Translations under genes and position numbers: made by a program | DNA from: TA-21 sp035620895 | GTDB lineage: Archaea; Thermoproteota; Nitrososphaeria; Nitrososphaerales; Nitrososphaeraceae | Length of the DNA: 64,000 nt | NCBI GenBank assembly: GCA_035620895.1 | Contig: DASPFY010000010.1 | Coordinates: 1-64,000 of the forward strand | Reading direction: 5' to 3' | Shown: piece after piece, positions 25,941-34,668 of the stretch | How positions within the stretch are numbered: position 1 is the first letter of the stretch | How the letters are laid out: each line of letters starts with the position of its first letter | Notes under the pieces: generated by a model | Told to the model about the DNA's origin: nothing | The model's database searches: none | The model's input: only the letters and a program-made list of their open reading frames with translations

Positions 25941-27086
25941 ATGGCAAGACGCTATCTTTTCACTTCAGAAAGTGTAACCGAAGGTCATCCAGATAAGATA
26001 TGTGATCTAGTTTCTGATTCAATACTTGATGAAATAATTTCTCAGGATCCAGACTGTAGAGTTGCAGTAGAAGCTATGACAACTACAGGGATTGTATTTG
26101 TAGCCGGAGAAGTAACTTCCAACGCAAAAATTGATGCCCAGAATGTAGTTAGAAAAACTTTGAAGAATATAGGTTATAATGGCTTAAAACATGGATTTGA
26201 TGGGAACAGTTGTTCAGTACTAACTTCTATTCATGAACAAAGCCCGGATATTTCCATGGGTGTTTCTAAAAATAAGAATGGTGTACAGGGAGCAGGAGAC
26301 CAAGGTTTAATGTTTGGATATGCAACAAGTGAGACCGCTGAGCTTATGCCATTGCCCATAACTTTGGCACACAAATTGACTATGGAATTGGCAAAGGTTA
26401 GAAAAGAAAAAACTTTAGATTGGATGGGTCCGGATGGAAAATCTCAGGTTTCTGTTATCTATGAAGATTCCGTTCCAAAGAAAATTGATACTGTCGTTGT
26501 TTCTACTCAGCATTCTGAAGATGTCTCAATATCTCAAGTGAGAGAAGAAGTTATTTCAAAGGTAATAAAACCAATTTGTGATAACCTTATCAATGATTCT
26601 ACCAAATTTCTGGTAAATCCAACGGGCAGATTCGTTATAGGCGGTCCCGTAGGTGATACTGGATTAACCGGTAGAAAGATAATAGCTGATACATATGGTG
26701 GTATGGGTAGACATGGTGGAGGTGCCTTTTCGGGAAAGGATCCCTCGAAGGTTGATAGATCTGCATGCTACATGGCGAGATATATTGCAAAAAATATTGT
26801 TGCATCAGGTATAGCTTCAAAATGCGAAGTTCAGTTGGCATATGCTATAGGAGTAGCTGAACCTGTTTCAATTATGGTCGATACCTTTAGGACAGGCAAA
26901 ATTGACGAAGAAAAAATTGAAGCACAAGTTAGAGAGATTTTTGATACTACACCTCTCGGAATAATTGAAACGTTAAGTCTGAAAAGACCAATATATACGA
27001 AAACTGCAGCATATGGACATTTTGGTAGAAATGAACCTGACTTTACTTGGGAGAAGATCGACAAATCGGGATCATTTAAGTTGTAA
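25941..27086 (+). CDS. metK: S-adenosylmethionine synthetase, bacterial/eukaryotic type
   Basis: 381 residues, the typical bacterial MetK length. 'SESVTEGHPDKICD' at the N-terminus, 'GAGDQGLMFGYAT' (active-site loop, about residue 117), 'GRFVIGGPVGDTGLTGRKII' (split: GRFVIGGPVGD, TGLTGRKII) and 'GGGAFSGKDPSKVDRSACY' are bacterial-type signatures. The archaeal MAT family has different sequences, so this gene is of bacterial type. It makes SAM from ATP and methionine and pairs with AhcY (about 38.3 kb) in the methyl cycle. Confidence 0.95.
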   Translation: MARRYLFTSESVTEGHPDKICDLVSDSILDEIISQDPDCRVAVEAMTTTGIVFVAGEVTSNAKIDAQNVVRKTLKNIGYNGLKHGFDGNSCSVLTSIHEQSPDISMGVSKNKNGVQGAGDQGLMFGYATSETAELMPLPITLAHKLTMELAKVRKEKTLDWMGPDGKSQVSVIYEDSVPKKIDTVVVSTQHSEDVSISQVREEVISKVIKPICDNLINDSTKFLVNPTGRFVIGGPVGDTGLTGRKIIADTYGGMGRHGGGAFSGKDPSKVDRSACYMARYIAKNIVASGIASKCEVQLAYAIGVAEPVSIMVDTFRTGKIDEEKIEAQVREIFDTTPLGIIETLSLKRPIYTKTAAYGHFGRNEPDFTWEKIDKSGSFKL

Positions 27087-27119
27087 ATTTTACTTACAAT
27101 ATTCTCACAATTTTAGTAT

Positions 27120-27986
27120 TCATTTTCCTCTTATGATGTTAATGATATTATGTATATCTCCTTCAATTTCAAATTTCCTTGAAAAGAATTTAATAATATT
27201 ATTTACATCTCTCTTTAGTAGTACATCGGCATTAGTAGTATCGACTCTAACGGCTTGAGGCCAATCCAGAATAAAGATATTGTCATCATTTACAAGAATG
27301 TTGTACTCATTGAGATCACCATTAATGTACCCCTTACGATAAGCAATTGTCATGTTGCTAATTATTTTCTGCAGAACTAATTCTGGATAATCAAGATTTT
27401 CAATATCAGATAGCCTACTGCCATAGATAGGTTCCATAACAATGCAGTGAAAAGATCTGTGCAGAGGATTTGGAAAAGAAGGACTTGAATCTTTAAGATA
27501 GGTCAATATGTCGTATTCTTTTTTTGCTGTTTCGATATTCATTAGTAACCAACTATTAGTACCTGTGTTTACATCTCGTTTTCTCTTTATTTGTTTGAAA
27601 CTAGATCTCCCCAGTCTGAACATCTTTAAAATCTTGTCTTGTTCTGACGAATCATGAGCTAGATAAATTTCAGCCTCTTTACCAATACCTATTTGAGGTC
27701 CAATTGCAGTGATTATGTTACTGTTGGAAAGAATTTTTAGGACATAGATATCTAGTCCAGTTACCAATAATGTATATCCTATATTACTTTTACTTATTAA
27801 TCCAAATTTGACAAGCCGTTTTAAATGATGCTCAATCAAACTTTGATTTAGGTCCGAATATTGACTCAGAGTAGGAAGATTTAAAAATTGTCGATTTTTT
27901 AATGACGAAGCAAAAACCTTTAAGATTTTAAAATCGCTTTTATTCAATAATGAAACAAGGTGTCCTGCCTTTGAAAAAGAAGACAA
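27120..27986 (-). CDS. rio2: RIO-type serine kinase Rio2
   Basis: 288 residues. N-terminal winged helix (residues 1-80) followed by the RIO kinase domain: 'GPQIGIGKEAEIYLAHD' (flexible P-loop), Lys in 'DKILKMFRLGRSSFKQIKRK', catalytic 'YINGDLNEYNILV' and metal-binding 'FILDWPQAV'. The winged helix plus 'GIGKEAEIY' distinguishes Rio2 from Rio1. It acts in maturation of the small ribosomal subunit. Convergent with metK. Confidence 0.93.
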   Translation of the reverse strand: MSSFSKAGHLVSLLNKSDFKILKVFASSLKNRQFLNLPTLSQYSDLNQSLIEHHLKRLVKFGLISKSNIGYTLLVTGLDIYVLKILSNSNIITAIGPQIGIGKEAEIYLAHDSSEQDKILKMFRLGRSSFKQIKRKRDVNTGTNSWLLMNIETAKKEYDILTYLKDSSPSFPNPLHRSFHCIVMEPIYGSRLSDIENLDYPELVLQKIISNMTIAYRKGYINGDLNEYNILVNDDNIFILDWPQAVRVDTTNADVLLKRDVNNIIKFFSRKFEIEGDIHNIINIIRGK

Positions 27987-28077
27987 CTGAAAGCATTTAC
28001 TGATTATATTAAATTAAAAGGTTATTGTGTTAGCTTTAGATAACAATTAAAATATCCAAAGAACGAAGCTAGGATCG

Positions 28078-28830
28078 TTGTCTCTTGATGGAAAGATAGG
28101 TATTGTAACCGGCGGTACGGGAGGTCTTGGATTAGAAATTGCAAGGGAATTAGCTAGAAACGGAGCAACCGTTGTTATTACATCTAGAAAAAAATCCAAA
28201 TTGCAAAAAGCGTGTAACTTAATTGGCAACAATTGTTATGGATTTCAATTGGATGTTTCCAAAAAGAAGAGTCTACTTCATTTTGCCGGAAGTATCTCAA
28301 AATATTTTAACAATGTTGATATATTGATAAACAATGCTGGTTTTCCATTTGAAAGGAAAATTTGGTTTAAAAACGTACATAACATTTCAGAAATAGAATT
28401 GATGAATATCATTCGAGTTGATTTAGTTGGCTCATTCCGAATCACGGGTGAAATATTGAAAATCATGATAAAAAGAAGGAAAGGCGTTATCATCAGTATC
28501 GCCTCAACCCCTGCCATTTCGGGACATATCTGCGGTTCACCGTACTCTATAGCAAAGGCAGGATTGATTAGCTTGACCAAGCATATAGCTATAGAATATG
28601 GACAATATAATATCAGATCGTATTCAGTTGCGTTAGGAGATGTAGATACACAGGCAATGCGGAAATCACTTTCAAAAGAAGAAATGCTAAAAGCAAAAAA
28701 TGAAAATACCATGAAAAGATTGGGTCGACCGGAAGAAATTGCTAAAAGTATTGTATCCCTTGCAGGTGAAAATTTTTCCTTCTTAACTGGAAATACTATT
28801 ATTATTGATGGAGGTAAAGTAATCATTTAA
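28078..28830 (+). CDS. Short-chain dehydrogenase/reductase
   Basis: 250 residues from TTG. Classical SDR: 'GIVTGGTGGLGLEIAREL' cofactor loop, 'DILINNAG', catalytic Ser in 'GVIISIAS', Tyr-x-x-x-Lys in 'PYSIAKAG', and C-terminal 'TGNTIIIDGGK'. FabG-like length. Separated from cbiD by 3 bases, so almost surely co-transcribed, though a role in cobalamin synthesis is not established. Substrate unknown. Confidence 0.88.
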   Translation: MSLDGKIGIVTGGTGGLGLEIARELARNGATVVITSRKKSKLQKACNLIGNNCYGFQLDVSKKKSLLHFAGSISKYFNNVDILINNAGFPFERKIWFKNVHNISEIELMNIIRVDLVGSFRITGEILKIMIKRRKGVIISIASTPAISGHICGSPYSIAKAGLISLTKHIAIEYGQYNIRSYSVALGDVDTQAMRKSLSKEEMLKAKNENTMKRLGRPEEIAKSIVSLAGENFSFLTGNTIIIDGGKVII

Positions 28831-28833
28831 AGA

Positions 28834-29988
28834 GTGAATTGTATGTTCCAAAGCACAGACGATATCAAAGAAAGAGATCAACCCGTTGGTAAAAAGAGAT
28901 CTCTTAGAACTGGGTATACAACGGGTACCTGTGCAGCTGCAGCTACTAAAGCTGCACTCTCAACGCTGGTTAAAGGAGAAAAATTATCAAAAGTAAACGT
29001 TACCCTTCCAAAAGATAAGCAAATGACAATAGATATTGCCTGGATCAAACATGAAGGTGATAAATCTGTTACAGCTGCTGTCATCAAGGATGGGGGAGAT
29101 GATCCGGATGTTACTAATGGTGCCGAAGTTTGTGCAACGGTATCTCTTTCAGAAACATCAAGTAAAATAGTTATTGATGGAGGAATGGGAGTAGGAAGAG
29201 TCACTAAACCTGGATTAGGACTCGAGATAGGTAAGGCTGCCATCAATCCTACTCCACTAAGGATGATAAATCATGCAATTGAAGAAATATTAAATCATCA
29301 GAAGGATAAAAAACACGGGTTATCCGTAATAATAAGCGTACCAAAGGGAGAAGAAATTGCCAGGAAAACTGATAATCCTAGATTGGGAATAATTGGAGGT
29401 ATATCAATTTTAGGAACAACTGGAATCGTTATCCCATATTCGACAGCGTCCTTTGCAGCTTCAATTCGCCAAAGCATAGATGTTTCAAGAGCAATGGGTT
29501 CTGATTCTGTTATTCTAACTACTGGTGGGAGAAGCGAAGACTTCGCACGGGCTATTTATGGAAAATCAATTGCTGATCACGCTTATATTCAAATTGGGGA
29601 CTTCATCGGATTCAGTATTAAACAATGTGCAATCAAGAAAATAAAGAAGGCATATGTAGTAGGTTTTGTTGGTAAATTAACAAAAATGGCAATGGGAATA
29701 AAACAAACACATGTAAAGGGATCCCATGTTGACATGAATTTTCTTGCAGACTTGGCCAATAGATCTGGAGCAAACAAAGAGCTCGTACAGCAGATAAAGT
29801 TAGCAAATTCTGCGCGACATGTTAGTGAATTAATTGATCAATCTGGATTAAGTATTTTTTATGATATTCTATGTAAAGAGGTCCATGATCATCTGACTAA
29901 ATATTCTCAGTCTCGTTTACAGATAAAAATCATACTACTTGATTTTAATGGTAAGATAATTGGAAATTATCCTGAAGACCATACATAA
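28834..29988 (+). CDS. cbiD: Cobalt-precorrin-5B C1-methyltransferase
   Basis: 384 residues from GTG 28834, or 381 from ATG 28843. N-terminal 'LRTGYTTGTCAAAATKAAL' is the CbiD signature. Also 'GDDPDVTNGAEV', 'GVGRVTKPGLGLEIGKAAINP' (in parts: VGRVTKPGLGL, EIGKAAINP), 'NPRLGIIGGISILGTTGIV' and 'TTGGRSED'. It uses SAM in the anaerobic corrin pathway. With cobO and the MtrA-like gene nearby this supports a B12-producing organism. Confidence 0.94.
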   Translation: MNCMFQSTDDIKERDQPVGKKRSLRTGYTTGTCAAAATKAALSTLVKGEKLSKVNVTLPKDKQMTIDIAWIKHEGDKSVTAAVIKDGGDDPDVTNGAEVCATVSLSETSSKIVIDGGMGVGRVTKPGLGLEIGKAAINPTPLRMINHAIEEILNHQKDKKHGLSVIISVPKGEEIARKTDNPRLGIIGGISILGTTGIVIPYSTASFAASIRQSIDVSRAMGSDSVILTTGGRSEDFARAIYGKSIADHAYIQIGDFIGFSIKQCAIKKIKKAYVVGFVGKLTKMAMGIKQTHVKGSHVDMNFLADLANRSGANKELVQQIKLANSARHVSELIDQSGLSIFYDILCKEVHDHLTKYSQSRLQIKIILLDFNGKIIGNYPEDHT

Positions 29989-30005
29989 CAAAAATTGATG
30001 TTTTT

Positions 30006-30263
30006 CTATATCCCCTCTAGGAAACCGTCCTTTTGGAGCTTTTCAGCGTGAGCAGAAATATATCTCCAGACAATATCTGCTTTATCGGTTTGAAAATCCC
30101 ATGGTGCAATTAGTACAAGATCATGTTCCCTTATCCACATACGTCTCTTTATCTTTCCTCTAATTCTACATGTTCTGACTTTACCATCTGTGCATTTCAC
30201 AATAATGTTATCTCCCCCGACTAGTTTTATGACACGCCCAAGCAGTTCACCCTGTTGAGGCAT
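30006..30263 (-). CDS. eif1A: Translation initiation factor aIF1A (start codon problematic)
   Basis: 85 residues from ATG (complement of 30261-30263): OB fold with 'GRVIKLVGGDNIIVKCTDGK', 'RTCRIRGKIKRRMWIREHD' and 'LIAPWDFQTDKADIVWRY', all typical of aIF1A/eIF1A. However, homology continues upstream in frame: the 24 codons 30264-30335 read GILTEVFKL, then 'GKRKVLSESDLKELV', which is the conserved basic N-terminal tail of the family. In that extension no ATG, GTG or TTG occurs before the in-frame TAA (30336-30338). TTA stands where family members have the initiating Met before GKRK. Either a non-standard start (ATT or TTA) is used or the tail has been lost from the product. Confidence 0.9.
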   Translation of the reverse strand: MPQQGELLGRVIKLVGGDNIIVKCTDGKVRTCRIRGKIKRRMWIREHDLVLIAPWDFQTDKADIVWRYISAHAEKLQKDGFLEGI

Positions 30264-30503
30264 TACTAACTCCTTTAGATCAGATTCACTTAGTACTTTT
30301 CTTTTTCCTAATTTAAAAACCTCAGTTAAAATTCCTTATAAGCAAAATAAAAACCTAATGATTCACCACAATGAGTAGAAGTAAGAATAGACTAATGATC
30401 AGTATTGAGAATTATTGAATTATATCATTAATTGCTTAGATGTCATTAGTAGTGAATATCTTAGCTACTAATACTTGAGGTTAACAAATTTTCTTTATTA
30501 AAC

Positions 30504-31391
30504 CTAACGATAGGAAACGAGGTTGTTAAATTCTCCGAATAGTTTCAATATTGCAGTATAGTCTAATTCTGAGTAACCTCTATTTGATGCAATACGGAAA
30601 TATTGTTCTGCCAACGATGCGAACGAAAGACTGGTCCCATTATGCTTTGCAGACTCATTAAGTAATTGTACATCCTTAAGCATATTTTTTAAAAAGAATT
30701 TTGGCTCAAAATTATTCTTTATCATTTTTGGACCTTTTACTTCACTGAGACCTGTTTTAAAATAGGTTGAGTTTAGAATTTCCAGAAATTTTGCTGGATC
30801 AATTTTTGATTTTTTTATAAATACTATTGATTCTGCCAATGAGATCGCTATTAATGCAATGTTAAGATTGAGTCCAAGCTTTATGAAGTTGGCAGCACCC
30901 TCTTTATTGCCTAAATTAAATAATTTCTTACTATAACTTGTTAGAATTCTTCTAGATTTTTCAATTATTTTCTTATTACCAGAAACGATAGTTATCACAT
31001 CTCCCTTCATTGTTGCGTCTGGTCCTCCCATAATTGGAGCCTGCAGAATTGCGTACCCTTTTTTTTTCATAAGACCAGCACAATAAATGGAATCGTCCGG
31101 TAATATTGTACTGGTATCAACAACTATAAGTCGTTTATTATTGCTATTAACCAATCCATTGTCACCAAACAACATTTCTTTTACTGCATAACCATCTGTA
31201 ACACTTATTATTACAAAATTACATTTTCTTCCCAAGTCTGAGGGATATCCCATTCGAATTGCACCCTTTTTTACCAGTGCATCCGACTTTCCCTTGGTTC
31301 TATTATACAAAAATACTTTGAATCCTCTTTCCATCAATCTATGAGCGATTGCGGATCCCATCAGGCCCGTTCCAATTATTCCAATATTCAC
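30504..31391 (-). CDS. 3-hydroxyisobutyrate-dehydrogenase-family NAD(P) oxidoreductase
   Basis: 295 residues if started at GTG (complement of 31389-31391), which places the NAD(P)-binding 'NIGIIGTGLMGSAIAHRL' at the N-terminus as in homologues. A start at 31430 would add 13 residues. 'APIMGGPDATMKGD' is the substrate-binding G-G motif and 'KLGLNLNIALIAISLAES' carries the catalytic Lys region (usually G-x-x-x-K-x-x-N; here N-F-I-K-L-G-L-N). Family members include glyoxylate/succinic semialdehyde reductases. An aldehyde dehydrogenase lies divergently upstream, and the two could act on the same small carbonyl metabolite. Confidence 0.85.
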   Translation of the reverse strand: MNIGIIGTGLMGSAIAHRLMERGFKVFLYNRTKGKSDALVKKGAIRMGYPSDLGRKCNFVIISVTDGYAVKEMLFGDNGLVNSNNKRLIVVDTSTILPDDSIYCAGLMKKKGYAILQAPIMGGPDATMKGDVITIVSGNKKIIEKSRRILTSYSKKLFNLGNKEGAANFIKLGLNLNIALIAISLAESIVFIKKSKIDPAKFLEILNSTYFKTGLSEVKGPKMIKNNFEPKFFLKNMLKDVQLLNESAKHNGTSLSFASLAEQYFRIASNRGYSELDYTAILKLFGEFNNLVSYR

Positions 31392-31682
31392 AAAGTAATA
31401 TCCAAACAGTGGAAATTTAAAATTTTTCAATATCTTTTGTGTTACAGCATCATTGTAGATATGGACATTTGATTCCTATTAAAACGATATATTGTAGGAT
31501 CTATTTAGTCTTATATTTAGTAACTGATAATTTATTATCATAGTTCTAGTGGAATAATACTGTGAATAATGCACGATATTGTAAACCAGTTTTCATGTCA
31601 TTTTGAATAAATTTGACATTCGTCCTTAGGTTATCAGAGCATATGAATATTAATTCCCCTTTTAATAATTACCAAGTAGATA

Positions 31683-33077
31683 ATGGATAATAGTGTTGTA
31701 ACTGTCAATCCCGCCAATGAACAGATAATAAGTGAGCATAAGAACATGTCAAATGAACAAGTTACCAAAATTGTTGATAAATCAAGAGATGCATTTAGGG
31801 AATGGAAGCGTGATGTTCGCAAAAGATCCATAATATTGCTCCGCTTAGCAGAGCAATTACGGAAAGATAAAGAGCGTCTAGCTAGAATTGCATCTGAAGA
31901 GATGGGAAAGCCCATAAAGGAATCACGCTCAGAGATAGAAAAATGTGCCTGGGCTGTTGAATTTTACTCATACAATGGCGATATACTTCTCAATAATGAA
32001 TCACTAAACAGTGACGCCAATAAGACAATGATAACCTTCCAACCTTTGGGGGTAATTGCAAGTATTATGCCTTGGAATTTTCCATATTGGCAGGCATTGC
32101 GATTCGCAGCACCGTCGTTGATGGCCGGAAACACAATTGTTTTGAAACCTGCAAGTGCAACAATGCAATGTGGGATTGAAATTGAAAAAACGATTTTAAA
32201 AAGCGGGGCCGCGGATGGCGTATTTAAGACTGCTATAGGTAATTCAAAAACAGCAGAGATGCTCATTGATTCAAAAATAGATGGAGTTACTTTTACTGGG
32301 AGTATTGAAATCGGAGCCAAAGTTGCCCAACGTGCCACATCACGACTTAAAAAATGCGTCTTAGAACTTGGAGGAAGCGATCCATTCATTGTTCTGGACG
32401 ATGCAGATATTGAAAAAGCCTCGTCAGGTGCAATCAAGGGCAGATTTCTAAATTGTGGTCAAAGTTGCGTTGCTTCAAAAAGATTCATTGTTTCAAAGAA
32501 AATTGCAAAGGAATTTATGGAATTATTCGTCCAAAAAACAGAAAAACTGAAAGTCGGAGATCCATTGTCTGACAGTACTGATATAGGACCGCTTTCAAGC
32601 ATGAAGAGTCTGGATAATATCGATTCATTGGTTAAAGATGCAGTAAGTCTTGGTGGAGAGCTATTGACAGGAGGCCAGAGAATTGGCAGCGTCGGTGCGT
32701 TCTATAAACCTACAGTAATAAAAAATGTGAATTCAAAAATGCGAGTGTCAAAGGAAGAAACTTTTGGTCCTGTCGCTCCTATAATGATAGTCGATGATGA
32801 AGTTGAAGCGATTCATGCAGCAAACGATTCTGAATTTGGACTTGGGGGAAGTATCTGGACTCGTGATTTAGATAAGGCACAGAAATTATCATTGGAAATG
32901 GAATGTGGAATTGTTACCGTGAACAACATGGTTGCATCTGATCCTAGGGTTCCTTTTGGAGGTATCAAACATAGTGGATTTGGAAGGGAATTGTCTAGAT
33001 ATGGCATGTTGGAATTTGTAAATGTAAAGTCAGTTAGATTTTACGATAAACTCGTTTATGAGCATCATGTTGAGTGA
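31683..33077 (+). CDS. NAD(P)-dependent aldehyde dehydrogenase (succinate-semialdehyde dehydrogenase-like)
   Basis: 464 residues. Cofactor segments 'GVIASIMPWNFPYWQALRFA' and 'TFTGSIEIGAKVAQRA', general-base Glu in 'LELGGSDPFIVLDDADIE', nucleophile Cys in 'FLNCGQSCVASKRF', and 'EETFGPVAPI' are all intact. Length and sequence resemble succinate-semialdehyde dehydrogenases. In a 3-HP/4-HB cycle organism succinic semialdehyde is an intermediate, but the cycle uses reduction rather than oxidation. The physiological substrate is therefore uncertain. The Glu and Cys give high confidence of an active ALDH. Confidence 0.9.
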   Translation: MDNSVVTVNPANEQIISEHKNMSNEQVTKIVDKSRDAFREWKRDVRKRSIILLRLAEQLRKDKERLARIASEEMGKPIKESRSEIEKCAWAVEFYSYNGDILLNNESLNSDANKTMITFQPLGVIASIMPWNFPYWQALRFAAPSLMAGNTIVLKPASATMQCGIEIEKTILKSGAADGVFKTAIGNSKTAEMLIDSKIDGVTFTGSIEIGAKVAQRATSRLKKCVLELGGSDPFIVLDDADIEKASSGAIKGRFLNCGQSCVASKRFIVSKKIAKEFMELFVQKTEKLKVGDPLSDSTDIGPLSSMKSLDNIDSLVKDAVSLGGELLTGGQRIGSVGAFYKPTVIKNVNSKMRVSKEETFGPVAPIMIVDDEVEAIHAANDSEFGLGGSIWTRDLDKAQKLSLEMECGIVTVNNMVASDPRVPFGGIKHSGFGRELSRYGMLEFVNVKSVRFYDKLVYEHHVE

Positions 33078-33187
33078 TATAACGTAAAATTGCTTACAAG
33101 GACCTTCACGAAAATTATTTTGAACCTAAATCGCGTTAAAGACTTTTTAAACTGGTGGAGATAGAAGCAATCAATTCGACTAATGAG

Positions 33188-33300
33188 GATTTAATATAAA
33201 GCGTTCCTAAAGGGAGGGATTGCTAAAACTTAGAACCGATGGGATAGGTGGTGATGATAGAGAATCCCATCGGTTATTGAAAATTAGGTTCTCTCTAATT
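33188..33300 (+). ncRNA. Candidate small structured RNA with promoter
   Basis: A TATA-like element (ttaatataaag, about 33191-33201) is followed after about 25 bases by a purine-rich segment. A perfect 11-bp stem comes next (33234-33244 aaccgatggga with 33265-33275 tcccatcggtt, 20-base loop), then a 6-bp hairpin (33282-33287 with 33295-33300). The loop contains ggtgatgata, resembling a C box, but I find no matching D box. No coding frame covers it. It could be a small RNA or the 5' leader of the secreted protein that follows. Confidence 0.35.
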
Positions 33301-33387
33301 AAATTGGCGTTTGTAAATATAAGAATATGACTTACCTTAGTTACTTTGAGTGCAAAAATAAAAATTCCAGTTTGACAGATCTATGAT

Positions 33388-33666
33388 ATGATTACAAAAA
33401 CTAAATCGAATTTTATAATTTCTTGTATTCCTGTTATCTATCTCCTTTTTGTCCTATCTTCCAATCCAATTCTACCATTTTCTCATACACAATTTCGAAC
33501 TAATATGACTACAAAATGCGAAAATGGGAATTGTACTACAACGCTTTGTATCAATGATGAACCATGCAAAACCACGAATTCCAATTCCAGAAATAATACT
33601 TCGTTAGGCGATTTGTTAAAAAACAAAACTATCTTAGCGCCATCTATGCCTAATGAAGTGATATGA
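33388..33666 (+). CDS. Small secreted Cys-containing protein
   Basis: 92 residues. N-terminal hydrophobic signal (residues 9-28, FIISCIPVIYLLFVLSSNPI) followed by an Asn/Thr-rich region with four closely spaced Cys (KCENGNCTTTLCINDEPC). The Cys pattern could form two disulfides in an exported protein. The tail is polar. No family recognised; coding status is plausible, not certain. Confidence 0.5.
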   Translation: MITKTKSNFIISCIPVIYLLFVLSSNPILPFSHTQFRTNMTTKCENGNCTTTLCINDEPCKTTNSNSRNNTSLGDLLKNKTILAPSMPNEVI

Positions 33667-34010
33667 ATAAAAAATATTCGACTACTTTGGATATAGGAAT
33701 TCTTAATATCTCTAGTTACTTATATTGTTCAATTATGATAGACACAAGGACAGAATGAATCAATTGGGTTCTACAAGCTTACTGCACGGAGTTATACAGT
33801 CGTGAGTAAGAGATCATTTGATCAAAATTCTTTCTATCAAATGTTTTCCACATGTTTCCTTCGATTTCCGTTACAATTCGATATGATGGAACTGTTCACC
33901 CATAATTCATTACGATCTACTAATGAATTTAAAACCTAAGACACTGATAAGGGGCGGGGCTAACGATGACTAGCTTCATTTTAAACCAACTACAATTTCA
34001 AACAAATTTC

Positions 34011-34100
34011 TATAAAATTGTTCGCAGCTATTTATATGAAAGCGCCCGCCAGTTGTATCACCTCTAAACACAGGCAACTGGTGGCGGGCTTGGTTGATTC
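34011..34100 (+). ncRNA. Candidate non-coding RNA with GC-rich stem-loop
   Basis: 34044-34055 (gcccgccagttg) pairs with 34075-34089 (caactggtggcgggc), giving 12 base pairs with a 3-base bulge and a 19-base loop. In an AT-rich genome such a GC-rich helix is characteristic of structured RNA. A TATA-like tctataaaatt at about 34009-34019 lies about 25-30 bases before the stem, a fitting promoter distance. No coding frame covers it. The strand is assigned from that promoter-like element only. Confidence 0.4.
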
Positions 34101-34252
34101 TTGTTCATTACTCGACCGGTTTTCCATCAGTTGCTTAATTATGTTTTTTAAATCTTCTGTTACCAAGACTTACTATTAGACACTTGTATTAGAATTTTTT
34201 AATAAAATTTCGGCACATAAAAGTACGCCTAGCTTGAATTCATTGTTGGGCA

Positions 34253-34293
34253 ATTGGTTGGTGCTTTCTTTCACAGGATATGCACCAATCAAT
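34253..34293. repeat. 12-bp inverted repeat
   Basis: attggttggtgc (34253-34264) and gcaccaatcaat (34282-34293) form a 12-bp stem with one G-T pair and a 17-base loop. It lies about 110 bases upstream of the histone start. Could be a transcript terminator, an RNA hairpin or an operator. Confidence 0.5.
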
Positions 34294-34403
34294 CATATTT
34301 TTCTAATATTGTTAAATACATCTAGATAGGACATATAATTTATTTTGAACTCTCATTTTTTTGACAGAATACTTTAAGGCAATCTTCAGATACTTGAAGA
34401 TGA

Positions 34404-34634
34404 ATGACAGAATATCCAGAACTTGGTCTTGCAGGAATGTACAGAATCATAAAGAAATCTGGAGGAGAAAGAGTTAGCGAAGAAGCAGCGGATCAACTTA
34501 GAAGAATACTCGAAACAATCGCTACTAAAATTTCTGATCAAGCAGTTGATTTATGTATCCACGCTGGAAGAAAGACAATCAAGGGAGAAGATATACAACT
34601 GGCAGCAAAAAATTTGCTAAACTTAATACATTAA
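34404..34634 (+). CDS. Archaeal histone
   Basis: 76 residues, one complete histone fold: 'GLAGMYRIIKKSGGERVSEE', 'AADQLRRILETIATKISDQA' and 'HAGRKTIKGEDIQLAAKNLL' cover helices 1-3 with the L1 and L2 DNA-contact loops (SGGERVS; RKTIKGED). No N- or C-terminal tail. Packs DNA as dimers and multimers. It has a relatively long upstream region containing hairpins. Confidence 0.93.
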   Translation: MTEYPELGLAGMYRIIKKSGGERVSEEAADQLRRILETIATKISDQAVDLCIHAGRKTIKGEDIQLAAKNLLNLIH

Positions 34635-34668
34635 TTATTGAGAAATACTATAGTCACTTGATATTGTC

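Larger units (their letters stand above)
33667..34403. other. Gene-poor interval with hairpins ahead of the histone gene
   Basis: About 740 bases without a convincing reading frame. It contains a GC-rich stem-loop at 34044-34089 and a 12-bp stem-loop at 34253-34293, annotated separately. There is also a GC-rich patch ggggcgggg around 33951. This unusual structure content suggests one or more non-coding transcripts. Confidence 0.5.

Noticed and set aside
28278..28826. A 182-codon frame antisense to the SDR gene
   Set aside because: Mirror-image frame of a well-supported SDR; no family-like content.
31964..32437. A 157-codon frame antisense to the aldehyde dehydrogenase
   Set aside because: Shadow of the sense gene, whose catalytic motifs are intact.
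33245..33264. C/D box RNA based on ggtgatgata in the hairpin loop
   Set aside because: A C-box-like sequence occurs, but no D box (ctga) is placed correctly, so a C/D RNA is not supported.
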